DNA of 64,000 bases, taken from the NCBI GenBank assembly GCA_030248215.1, contig JASANG010000205.1, positions 1 to 64,000 on the forward strand, read 5' to 3'. This DNA is from Enoplolaimus lenunculus. Lineage: Eukaryota; Nematoda; Enoplea; Enoplida; Thoracostomopsidae. Positions 10,143-20,700 of this stretch are shown piece by piece. Every line of letters begins with the position of its first letter. The first letter of the stretch is position 1. Position numbers and translations under genes: made by a program. The notes under the pieces were generated by a model. The model was not told where the DNA came from. It saw only the letters and a program-made list of their open reading frames with translations, and did no database searches.

Positions 10143-10587
10143 GCAACAACTACAACTACAACAACAACATTATCATCAACAACAAAGTCGACAGCAGTAT
10201 CAACATCAGCAATCACAACAACATCACGAACAACATCAACATCACAGACAACAACAACAACAACAACAACAACAAACACAACAACAACAACAACAACCGC
10301 AACAACGGCAACAACAACATCGACAACAAGAGCAACATCATCAACAGCAACTACGACATCACCATCCAGCGATAACCTGCCAGCAACATACGACAATTGC
10401 AAGCAGCGCCTCTGTTCGGCCGCTTGAGTCACGCCTTAATCAGTCCGGGCAAAGTGTTCCAACACATTCTCAGTGTCATAGCTCGAGTATACTAACCGCA
10501 ACTAGCTCAACTAGTAGTACGTACAGAACACGACCAGCGACCAGTAGTTCTAAAACAACCAGTAGCGGCAATAGTCGATATAGATAA
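5736..10587 (+). CDS. polyQ-rich low-complexity protein gene (4 visible exons)
   Basis: The four exons 5736-5912, 6276-6650, 8019-8547 and 8969-10587 join in consistent phases (0, 0, 1) into at least 899 codons ending in TAA. The product has an acidic/basic start (SLSDDESSSYARSPRIRRK), a Pro/Gly/Ser-rich middle, a long Gln tract, an Asn tract, a Ser/Gly/Thr-rich region, RRFQLDRIEECEEVESD at about residue 690, a second large Gln/His tract, and a Ser/Thr-rich tail ending GNSRYR. No enzyme domain, membrane segment or signal peptide is visible. Such composition is common in transcriptional or RNA-associated regulators, but I do not recognise the family. The first exon begins at an acceptor, so the true N-terminus is either upstream or at Met 5757. 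A poly(A) signal lies 44 nt past the stop. Confidence 0.75.
6276..6650 (+). CDS. polyQ gene, second exon
   Basis: Acceptor TTTTAATTTTAAG|GTC and donor GATCGG|GTATAT bound 125 codons, phase 0 at both ends. Codon use looks protein-coding, and the product is Pro/Gly/Ser/Thr-rich (for example LPTIPGSLPSFGSDSGELG). No known domain is recognised. A subfamily C transposon starts only 15 nt after the donor. Confidence 0.75.
6666..6864 (-). mobile_element. subfamily C telomere-like MITE
   Basis: The left end GGCCCATGTTACTTTTAGGG mirrors the right CCCTAAAAGTAACACTGGTC, and the core holds TTAGGC repeats. The flanks TGTTTTTC and TGTTTTTG form a 7/8 target-site duplication. The element sits in the intron immediately after the donor of the 6276-6650 exon. 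Confidence 0.8.
6955..7215. mobile_element. family G palindromic MITE
   Basis: GAGTTGATTGATTAACTCAAAATGA, TCAGAACTCAGGAATCTGAG and ATAAAATCAACTCACTGGACTTTACAG match the family built from GAGTTGATT/AATCAACTC words with ACTGTAAATTCCA..TGGAATTTACAGT ends. It is intronic and non-coding. Confidence 0.65.
7553..7772. mobile_element. family I MITE
   Basis: The left end TTCTCAAATGTGTGTAGCAT carries the stem ACCAGCTGGTGATAGGT. The right end GGTGATAGACGCTATACGCATTTGAGAATA is its imperfect inverse. Relatives occur at 30908, 38530, 49770, 53845 and 60148. No ORF. Confidence 0.7.
7812..7995. mobile_element. subfamily A telomere-like MITE
   Basis: GGCCATGCATAGAACAGGGCC on the left, GGCCTTTTTCTATACATGG on the right, and CCTAAGCCTAAG words between them. 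Its right end lies 23 nt before the exon that begins at 8019, so the insertion supplies sequence beside the branch-point/acceptor region. Confidence 0.75.
8019..8547 (+). CDS. polyQ gene, third exon with Gln tract
   Basis: Acceptor CTATTTATTCCAG|ACA and donor AAAGTG|GTAAGT bound 176 codons plus one base. The start reads TVNGSADNTAVENGQSSGKE, then a Ser/Tyr-rich stretch, then an imperfect Gln/Pro tract (about 8190-8425) encoded mainly by CAA. The CAA bias and length point to recent replication slippage. Large antisense Val- or Leu-only ORFs here are shadows of the tract. Confidence 0.75.
8969..10587 (+). CDS. polyQ gene, last exon
   Basis: Acceptor CCGTTTTATTTTAG|GA completes the split Gly codon. 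The exon then stays open for 538 codons to TAA at 10585. Order: MKQIALRR plus an Asn run (about 9031-9061), a second short Asn run, a Ser/Gly/Thr/Pro-rich region with conventional codon mix (9200-9950), RRFQLDRIEECEEVESD, a Gln/His tract (10050-10365) and a Ser/Thr-rich end. The non-repetitive middle is the best part for a homology search. Confidence 0.8.
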
Positions 10588-10631
10588 CGAATGTTTTTTT
10601 ACTGAATTTGTGATATTTTGATAAAGTTAAA

Positions 10632-10637
10632 AATAAA
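10632..10637 (+). terminator. poly(A) signal AATAAA of the polyQ gene
   Basis: AATAAA lies 44 nt after the stop codon, in a short AT-rich 3' UTR. This supports 10587 as the true end of the coding region. Confidence 0.6.
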
Positions 10638-10735
10638 AAAATTTGCCAAATGGAATTAAGCCGAACTCAACATTGATAACCTATCAAAATGTGCGAGGTA
10701 TCGTAAGAAGTTGGTACATTTGGTACAATTGTGAC

Positions 10736-11023
10736 GGCCCATGTATTGAACAGGGCCGGATCGTTTTCTGGAGGGGCTATAATAGAGTCAGTTTAAGCTT
10801 TAGACTAATTTTTTTGCTTTAGACTTAGGCTTAGGCTTAGGAATAGGCTCATCCATACGCTTAGGCTTAGGCTTACGGATAGGCTCATCCATACGCTTAG
10901 GCTTAGGCTTAGGCTTAGGCTTAGGCTTACGCTTAGGGATAGGCTCATCCATATGCTTAGGCTTAGGCTTAGGCTTAGGTTTATGCTTATACTACTGCTC
11001 CGGCCCTGTTCTATACATGGGCC
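10736..11023 (-). mobile_element. subfamily A MITE with perfect 8-bp duplication
   Basis: GGCCCATGTATTGAACAGGG on the left and CCCTGTTCTATACATGGGCC on the right. The core is (TTAGGC)n interrupted by GATAGGCTCATCCATACGC. ATTGTGAC flanks both sides exactly. It sits about 150 bp past the end of the polyQ gene. Confidence 0.9.
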
Positions 11024-11215
11024 ATTGTGACTATTAAAACCGGCACCCAATAGAAATTGCATGTTTTTTCAAAACTTTATTTCTATTTTTGTTTTTAAAT
11101 TTGATGATATATTTTTGCCCCAATGGTTGAAAAAATATTAACCCAACTGCGACAAAAACTCCAATTCTTAACCCTGCAACATTCTATCACCGCCTCCATT
11201 TTAGTAGGCAAATAA

Positions 11216-11336
11216 GGGTTGCGCTACAGTTGACGTCCGACGCCGTCCGTCACCGTGCGTCACCCGTCCGGCACCGCCGTCTGTCACCGTCAGTCGGCGG
11301 TCGGCGCCGCACGTCAAATAAAGTATAGCGCAACCC
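11216..11336. mobile_element. family E element, compact copy
   Basis: GGGTTGCGCTA on the left and TAGCGCAACCC on the right are perfect inverted ends around a GC-rich core of CGTCCGTCACCG-type words. At about 120 bp it is the simplest copy of the family in the window. Confidence 0.75.
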
Positions 11337-11384
11337 AAATACTTAATTATAAAACGTTTATTAATTTGCTGTAAACCGCAACTA

Positions 11385-11556
11385 AGCGTTGTGATATACT
11401 CGCAGAATGCCACCGGACGTCGCTGCCCCTGTAAAATTTTTTTGTTAAAAAATTTCATCAAACAGCATTTGGCTATATTTCTAGTAACTCATGGCGGCAT
11501 GCGGTGGCGTTCAGCGGCGTCCGACGGCGTCCGACACAGTAAAGTATAGCGCAACC
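11385..11556. mobile_element. family E element, second copy
   Basis: The right end AAAGTATAGCGCAACC and the GCGGCGTCCGACGGCGTCCGAC core match family E. The left end GCGTTGTGATATACT is degraded, so the boundary is approximate. Confidence 0.45.
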
Positions 11557-11586
11557 TTTAATAGTTTCGAAATTTTTCAATTAAAT

Positions 11587-11592
11587 TTTATT
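11587..11592 (-). terminator. poly(A) signal of the amylase gene
   Basis: AATAAA on the minus strand, 24 nt past the amylase stop codon in an A/T-only context. The implied 3' UTR is very short. Confidence 0.6.
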
Positions 11593-11615
11593 TTTTTTTC
11601 AAAAACACATATCGT

Positions 11616-11786
11616 TTAACACGTTTCAAATTTGTTAATCTGACATTCTCCTGATCCCCACGTGAAGACATTGATGGCGCCGCACAGCGCTAAATGATTA
11701 TTGCTGGTATACGGAGTAGGGATACCCAAGTTGCCGCTACAAGATCCTTGTTGGCTAACGTCTGGTTCCCAGCCGTTCAAGTAGCC
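11616..11786 (-). CDS. Amy: amylase terminal exon
   Basis: Acceptor TTCATTTATAG|GGC. The exon holds 56 codons plus TAA and reads [18 protein letters not shown] through [18 protein letters not shown], the Cys-rich end of the C-terminal domain. It joins the 12486-12646 exon in phase 0 to give [13 protein letters not shown]. Confidence 0.9.
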   Translation of the reverse strand, partial: GYLNGWEPDVSQQGSCSGNLGIPTPYTSNNHLALCGAINVFTWGSGECQINKFETC

Positions 11787-14700
11787 CTATAAATGAAGCT
11801 GTATCAATAAAGCGAATTCGAGTATGCTGATATTGGCCCATTTATAGAACAGGGCCGGATCGTTTTCCGGAGGGGCTATAATAGAGTCAGTTTAAACTTT
11901 AGACTATTTTTTTGCATAGGCTTAGGCTTAGGCTTAGGCTTAGGCTTAGGAATATGCTTATACTACTGTTCCGACCCTGTTCTATACATGGGCCTGATAT
12001 TGATTTTCAAATTCAAATGCTGTTTGCATTCAAATCAATGCACTCATGGGTGTCGGCATAAATGTGCAAGGTTGTGCAGTTGCGCGCTTCAAGATTTCTT
12101 TTAGCAATTTTGATATGGGTACAGCGGCGGACCTTAAAATTTCTGACGGAGTGGCGGGGCTGGCAATAGATATGAAACGCATCTTTTCGTATATGCTATA
12201 TATGTGACAATTTTCTGAGGCGAGAAAATTGTAAGGTAGGGGAAACCTTACCATTTTGTCACAAAATATTGTGTGACACGGATGAATATACCCCCTCTGC
12301 CCTCGACAGGATCAACTAGTGTATACGTAAGTCTTGGGCTATGGAATTTGCTTACACCAATGGTACGGCCCTGTTCTCTACATTGACTCATTGACATCGC
12401 GAAAATTTACAATAGAGATGTCTAAACTTGTGGCCAGTGGCCACAAGTGGTTTGCAAATATGGCCCTAAATTTGATCAAACTGACCTTCAATTCAAACCA
12501 TCCGTTTTGAGTTCGACTGCAGTCCATAAGCATTTCCGCTTTCCAATACATGGTTCCGAGTGATAATTTTGCATTTTCACAGTCGAAACAATCAGACGAA
12601 ACAATATTTGACGTGTAATACATTGGAGTTCCTTGAGCGTCGGTACCTGTAAATAAATATTGTACGACCATCTCCAAACCAAGTATCAATTTATGTTTAC
12701 TATAAACTCACGGAATCATCCTTTGAAAATTAAATTTGAACAAAGTCTTGAGGTGTTCAAAACTTGAATAAACGCACGTCTTTCACACTGTAAAAAATGG
12801 TGAGTCAAATTGACACTCTCTGAAATAGGCTTTATGGGACTACACACATCGAGTCAAAATCGACTTTGCCAGAGTCAAACGTGTGACTCAGTGAGGCGAA
12901 TTTGACTCTGGCGGAGTCGAATTTGACACAGTTTGTGTAGTCCCGTAGAACCTATTTCAGAGAGAGTCAATTTGACTCACGTTTTTTGCAGTGCAGTAGT
13001 GTTATTCATATCACTACAATAAACAGGACTATAAACATATGGACTATTTGACCGTAATTCGTTAACCAATCGTCTAATTACGCAAAATTTAACATCATTG
13101 CACTACAGCTTAGTAAGCTGCATTGAACGGTGTACAATTTGTTAAACTTTTGACAACTAATTTTTTGGTCGTTTTTTAAAAATTCAAATTTAGGTTAGGA
13201 ACGATCAGAGGAGGTCATGAAAAGCTTAAAGATGCAAAAATTTTCAAATTCAAACCATTGTTGAACAAACACAGGCTAGAGGGAATAACGGAATCGACTT
13301 CCTCAAATATTAGATTTATTAGGTGCTACAAAAATCAAATTTCTTCAGTTCAAGACAAAAAAAACTTGTTGCATTTATATACTTTGTCCACTTTCAGCCC
13401 CTGTCCAGTCAAGTTTCGTATCGCCAACGGACCACTTTCGAAAGTTCGTCCCACAAACTTTCGGCGAATCGGTGGTGTCGTCCGTAATCGGCACAGAACA
13501 TTCGCCAGCCCCACATCCTAAAGCTTGCATTGACTTCATTTTTACAATTGTACGGGATCAAAGAAAAAATGCCGTAACAGTATTATAAGCATATTCCTAA
13601 ACCAACGCCTAAGTGTAAGGATGAGCTTGTACCTAATCCTAATGGAAAAATTAATATAAAGGTTAAGTTTACTCTATTGCAATCCCACAGAAAACCGTTC
13701 CGCCTCTAATCTTTACATGAGCCAAGCTTCCTTCGGTTTCTATTCTATACAAGACTTTAGTAATATTTTTGTTTTGTAGTCAAACCATAATCAAAACGTT
13801 TCTTTAATGTCATATTCTAATCCACGAAAAGCCAGCTCTGTAGCTAACGTGTTTTCCCATAAACGAGGAATATACTTGTGAAACCGTTGAAATAACGACA
13901 AATTCACATGACATTAAATTTTATCTATTTTCATATCACTTTAAATTTTTTTAAATTTAAAAAAGAACTAAAAAATACATTCTGTTAATTTCATTGTTAA
14001 AATAATTACTTACTTGCACCGCCACGTATGAATACGTTCTGTCCTGGCTGTGTAGTTGCTTTCAGATAGACCACTGTCTTCTGTCTGACTCCTGGGGTCG
14101 GTGTTGTGACTGTCGGCGCTGTATGTGTAGAGCCAGGCTGGCCTGATTTAGCTTCTACGTGAAGGGCAAATGTTTTGCCGGGGTTGATCGATATCTGACA
14201 CGTACACAATTAAAAGTCTTGGCCAAAATCCGTTTAGAGATACCCTCGTTTGCGGCCGGTAGGCAAAAATCTTCCAAAGTTATACTACATCTTCTCGCAG
14301 AAAAAACTACTGCTACGCCTTTTGTGATAAGTGGAGTTTTGAACCAAAAGGTATAATAGGTGATAATGTTATGCCATAACCCAAGTATTTTTGTACGCTA
14401 TATATACCAGCATATACAGAAAAACTGGCTACGGAATAGAGGGGACGCAGATGTATCCCTCTGCATCTACGACCGAGCGCCCGTGCGTACGCGGATTACC
14501 TGAGCGTTTCCGTCAACGTCAACGGTGACCCTAGTAGAGCGAGTCAAAAACCCAATAATCAGCCCATAGGCAGCTCATTTTGCTAGGAGAAGCTAAACAT
14601 TTTTCATGAGGGGCATACAAGGGATTTTGATGACTTACAAGCGAGCTTGACAATTTTCTAGGGTGCAAAATTCTTCCAACGGGGGCTGAAACCTCCGTAC

Positions 14701-17700
14701 CCTCTGGCCACAAAATATCATCCACCGTCGCTCGATAAAAGGTTCCATTCAACTTATATCCTATCAAAACAAAATCCTATCCTACCAAAACAGAATCCTA
14801 TCCTACCAAAACAGAATCCTATCCTACCAAAACAGAATCCTATCCTACCAAAACAGAATCCTATCCTACCAAAACAGAATCCTATCCTACCAAAACAGAA
14901 TCCTATCCTACCAAAACAGAATCCTATCCTACAAAAACAGAATCCTATCCTACCAGAACAGAATCCTATCCTACCAAAACAGAATCCTATCCTACCAGAA
15001 CAGAATCCTATCCTACCAAAACAGAATCCTATCCTACCAAAACAGAATCCTATCCTACCAAAACAGAATCCTATCCTACCAAAACAGAATCCTATCCTAC
15101 CAAAACAGAATCCTATCCTACCAAAACAGAATCCTATCCTACCAGAACAGAATCCTATCCTACCAAAACAGAATCCTATCCTACCAAAACAGAATCCTAT
15201 CCTACCAAAACAGAATCCTATCCTACCAAAACAGAATCCTATCCTACCAAAACAGAATCCTATCCTACCAAAACAGAATCCTATCCTACAAAAACAGAAT
15301 CCTATCCTACCAAAACAGAATCCTATCCTACCAAAACAGAATCCTATCCTACCAGAACAGAATCCTATCCTACCAAAACAGAATCCTATCCTACCAAAAC
15401 AGAATCCTATCCTACCAAAACAGAATCCTATCCTACCAAAACAGAATCCTATCCTACCAAAACAGAATCCTATCCTACCAAAACAGAATCCTATCCTACC
15501 AGAACAGAATCCTATCCTACCAAAACAGAATCCTATCCTACCAAAACAGAATCCTATCCTACCAAAACAGAATCCTATCCTACCAAAACAGAATCCTATC
15601 CTACCAGAACAGAATCCTATCCTACCAAAACAGAATCCTATCCTACCAAAACACAATCCTATCCTACCAAAACAGAATCCTATCCTACCAAAACAGAATC
15701 CTATCCTACCAAAACAGAATCCTATCCTACCAAAACAGAATCCAAGATTCGCGTGCGGTGGTTTACCTGGCTTTTTCCGTCAGACCCAACAGTGACACTA
15801 GTACCCGAACAACCGTTTTGTGTCGGTTCGCCACTGATAATATCACAGTACGTTCCTGCGGGTAGACCAGTGGAAAATGTTGCGCTCCAAGTTGCGCCAC
15901 CATTATTGTTGACAGCGAAAAATCCTTTGTTGCCTCGTCGATAAGCAATGCGATTGTCATCAGTCACGATATCGTAGGCATCTTGATCCTGAAACCGAGC
16001 AGCAACCGAAAAAATATTGACGGCGATTTGAGAAACGTTCGTGACTTAAATTTTAAAATAAGAGTCGTTCAAAATCTGCGACAACTCGTCAGGCGACAGC
16101 TCCGGAGTACTCGTCACCAGACAGCTCCGGAGTACTCGTCACCCGACAACTCCGGAGTACTCGTCACCCGACAGCTCCGGAGTACTCGTCACCCGACAGC
16201 TGCGGGGTAGGCCACCGCATTGTAAACATAATCTAAGCATAAGGCTGAGCCTATGGTAGGCGACAAATTATCGAGTCAAGTCTATGAGGTGTAGGGATCC
16301 ACACCTAGTGGCGTACACTAAAACTTTTTCAACGTACCGCAGTAACGCGGCGAAACACGGTCATTCGTCGAATTTCAGGCCAACGATGTTCACAAACCCA
16401 GCCGGAGTTTGGGTCACAGGTTCCATCGGAGCGGAAATACGGACTTTTCGCCATGCCGTTTGAATCTGCCGGCGGACCATGATCACTGTCGGTGAAATAG
16501 TAACTGGACATTACTCGCGGTAAACCTTAAAAGATAACAATTTAAATGTGAATGTTTAAAAAATCCAAAAAAATTTGTTTAAAAATTAAAGTATAATTTC
16601 ATATTCCTGTTTCTTGCAAAAACAAACCTTTAAAACGCCACAAAGTTTAAGCTTAGATCTTCGTAAATATAGTCACTTACCGTCTGGTCCATAGTCAGAC
16701 GGGGGCCAGCGGTAGAAGCTCAGTCCCCTAGAACAATTTTGTCCCTCTTGAAAACTTTCAGCCTTGCTTGTACGTCATTGAATACCCTTGTCTGCTCCTC
16801 TTGAACAATGTTTAGCCCCCTTGCAAAGTGAACTGGCTACGGACTTGCTTACCGTATGGCCAAGAAAGCATATACGTAACAGCCATCGTGTACGAATAAC
16901 TGTCTTTGTACGTTAGCGGTGAGTTACCACCATGTCCTCGTTGATTATCATGGTTATCGATTGATACCACGACGTTGTCACTCGGCCACATATCTGAAAT
17001 ACAAAACAATATAAGAAAGTGATTTGATAATTTAAACATTAAAGTAGTGGTGGTAGGTGCTGAAAGTCCACATTGAAATGTTGTATAAACCTGAGCCTAA
17101 GCGTATGGATAAGCCAATGCCTAAGCCTAAACAAAAATAATCTATAGCTTAAGCAAAACTCGATTGCAGTCCATCGAAACAACGATCCGCCGCTGATCGC
17201 TACACGGACCACTGAACAAAATCCAAATTTTGCTAATAACTCAAATCAGCAATATCATACTCCACGCTTGTCCAAAATTGGCAAAATATTTGAAGTTGTT
17301 TGTACGACGAACTGCAGCGGACACGTCTTGACCGTAAATAAAATTGACCACTCGTCCAATGTACAGGTAATCATCGGCCTAAAATTTGACCACAACACTG
17401 TTGAGTTGACAACCGCAACAACAGTCAACCTATAAATTGAGTCGTGAAACAGTCGAAATGAGCTGTTCTACTCGACTCAAGTGAGATTTTGTTCAATTTT
17501 CAACTACAGGTACTATCATTTGCAATATGAGTATGAATTTATAATTCAAAGAACAGTTTAGTCTAAATTGTACATAGTCAGCATGACATCAAACGGTTGT
17601 CCTGTACAGCATTTGATTTAAATTAACTGTTCGTCGCTTTTAAATTGTTTATACAGTTTGCCCCGAGAAAATGGGCCAATGCATGGCGAAGGGCCGACAC

Positions 17701-20700
17701 AGTGGTATATGCATATTTCTAAACCTAAGCGTAAGAATGAGCTTAAGCCTATTAAGTCTAAGCCAAAGCAAAAAAATAATGTAAAGCTTAAGCTTACTGT
17801 ATAGCAGTCCCGCAGAAAAATATTGCGCCCTTGATCTGTATGCATATTTCTAAGCCGAAGCGTAAGAATGAGCTTAAGCCTAAGTCTAAGGCAAAGCAAA
17901 AAATAATCGAAAGCTTAAGCTTACTCTATAACAGTCCCGCACTAAAACGGCCCGCACCTGATCTGTATCTTTAAACATTTGGCGAAAGTCCAAAGATTTG
18001 GTTCTTCAAGACATTGTGGAGCAGGCTCGAGTGGGGACTCCCAAACGACCGGAGTGGGGTCGCCTTGCGATGATCAAAATATTTTTCAAATTTTTGTTTA
18101 AAATCTTGTCATGCTACTACCCACTCGAATAAGGTTTAACTTATACTGATGACCATAAGTTTTTCAACAAACGCAGTAAGCAATCTTCTAAACTCAAAGA
18201 ATTGGCACGTAAAGCTTAAGTTCCTGGCCAAAAAATTTCTGGTCTGTAAAAGTGTGACTCTCATTGGCCACACAAAATTGATTCAAAGCTTACATGAACA
18301 GCTTCGCCAGTTTTCATGTCGATCACCTCAAGCGCTATTAACGGTTTAGCGTTTGTCGAATGAAATTTTGAATTTAAGCTGACACGGTTCAAAATATCAG
18401 CCAAGTGCGATGGATACTGGTGTTTGGCCGCATCAACGCGAAATCCACCGACTCCAAGCGAGGCAAGCGCGTTTAAGTAGTCGGCAATTTTACCCCGAGG
18501 ATAATCGTTGTCTTGGTTGATGTCGGCAAGACCTTAAACAGTTCGGGATTATTAACTTTGAACCACCACAAGGTTGCGGTTGGATTTTATATTATAAATC
18601 TTTGACAATGTTTAGTTTGGAATAAATCTATAATAAACACTAAGACAGCTAATAGATTGAAACAGTATCAGCTGACATAGATCAAACAATTACATTGTTC
18701 TGTTGACAACAACCCGTTCATAATAAAGTGATACGTATTTTGGGCATCGTTCCAGCGACAAAACATGTTTAACACATCACATGCAAGTTTTTTCAGGCAC
18801 CACAGTTTTTTGATGCTAATTCAGGCCCGTAACCAACTCGCATCAAGTAAAATTTCCCTAAGACATCCGGCAAAGTTTGCCCTAAGGGTGTAAACTCAAG
18901 TGTTTTTGCTAATTACTAATACTCAAAGGGTCATGGTATGCAATGGGGCCATGCTGAAGTTTAAATTTTTTTGCAGGAATAGAATGGGTATGAGCATACA
19001 TATTGACACAGATCGGCATCAAAAACTCCAAAAAATTACTAAATTTTCTGGAGTATTATCAATCGATATTTGTTTTTAGGTAACAAGTAAGGGTTTTCTC
19101 TTAGCTGAAGGGCGGAAACCTTGACTTGATCCACAGGCTCGGTATGCAAGAAAATGGTACTTATAAAACCATTTTAGAAGTGGCGTGTCGAGAGTTATTT
19201 GGCTTTACAAGTGGGTTTTAAATTTTTCCAGGTGTGACGAAAATTGTCTAGGTCTGAGCAACCCGTTCCACCCTCTGCTGCAGGCCCGTGCTAGTTAGTC
19301 AGTTTATTTAAGAAACCAAAGATTTTTTCGTTCTGGGACCGTAGTACAAGTCAGTTGTAGCACGACTTATTGTCCTTCCGATATATAAACACGCGATGAT
19401 AAGCTGGTTTCAAGCGTGCGGTGCACTCCGGCATCGCTCTCGTGCTGTACAGGTGACTGAAGAAATCGCGCAGCGCACTCGTGCAAAATTCGTGCTATCG
19501 CACTCGCTATACTGTTGTGCGTACACTCGTTCTTTACTCACCTGCACAGCCAGATAGCAATGCTCTCGTGCACGCACTCGACTCACTTCGTTCGACTCGT
19601 GCCGCGCACTTGACGCATCGTAGCAGCGAGCATTATGATGACGTCATAGTGTATCAAATATTGCATCACCTTTTGCTAGTTTTCGCTAATTTTTTTTTTA
19701 GTTTTTGCCGACTCAAAACTACTGAATTACATTTGAACTTACCAGATAATCTGCATTTTCGAACATTCCACGCGTCATTATAATTGTCGATGTCGTGGTC
19801 ACAGATGGGATCGTTAAAATCGTTGGCACCGTACGGGACCGCTGGAAAACTTTCGCCGTGATCCTGGCACGAAAATCCACTGCCACACCAGCCATTACCC
19901 GATTGACCTTGACCTGCCATGTGATTGGTTACTACGTCGGCGATTACTCTACAACGCAACGCAACTATTAATCCTGGATAACAGGCGTATCCAAAACTTT
20001 CTGACGCAAAGCTGGCTGGCAAATGTTATAAAACGCAAAAATTGTAAGGTAGGGACCTGGGCGTTGTATTGCAAAAAACTCTGACGGGGGACTTCCCCCA
20101 CCACCCTTCTGAATCCGCTAGATTCCTGCTTAAAACATCAAATAAAGTTCCCCCAAGCGGTATCAAGTAACTTTGTGAAAATTTCTTTCATAAATTGCTC
20201 AAACTCCTTGTAAAAAACTAGAATTTCAACTTTTGCCAATGTGGTAACCTAAGACTTGGATCGATACGGGACAACGCCTAAAAATGACTAAACGATTGGC
20301 TCTTAAACCTGAACATATTTTTGACCCATACTGTAGTGACCCAAATAAAAGGGGGTCCCCATTTTGAGTCCCAATATAATTTTTGTCGAGATGCTGTTGG
20401 GGGGGCCACGGCCGGGGTGCCCCCCCGTGGATCCGCCATTGACAAAATTGATATTAACTATCGAACATAGTATTCAGTAGGCAACACTGTTGCAATATTT
20501 GCAATCGATGCCACCGCAACGTAATCAAAAATCTTCAACACGTAAACAATGTTAAGGAATCTTTTGTTTAGAATTATGTTAACAAAACTTTGTTAATATT
20601 TTATTTTGCATAAATATATAAAATCAGTTGGAACGCTGCTAAAAATACGTATGTGAGGCGTGCAAACTTTAATATATAGATTATACAATCTTTTATATAG

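Noticed and set aside
9830..10432. 200-codon Val-rich antisense ORF
   Set aside because: Shadow of the second CAA tract in the last exon of the polyQ gene.
14754..15656. 300-codon ORF of CFGRIGF repeats on the minus strand
   Set aside because: It is an artefact of a 21-bp minisatellite inside an amylase intron; unit length divisible by three keeps the frame open.
14755..15742. CRISPR array
   Set aside because: Units are directly adjacent 21-mers without variable spacers, and the sequence is eukaryotic.
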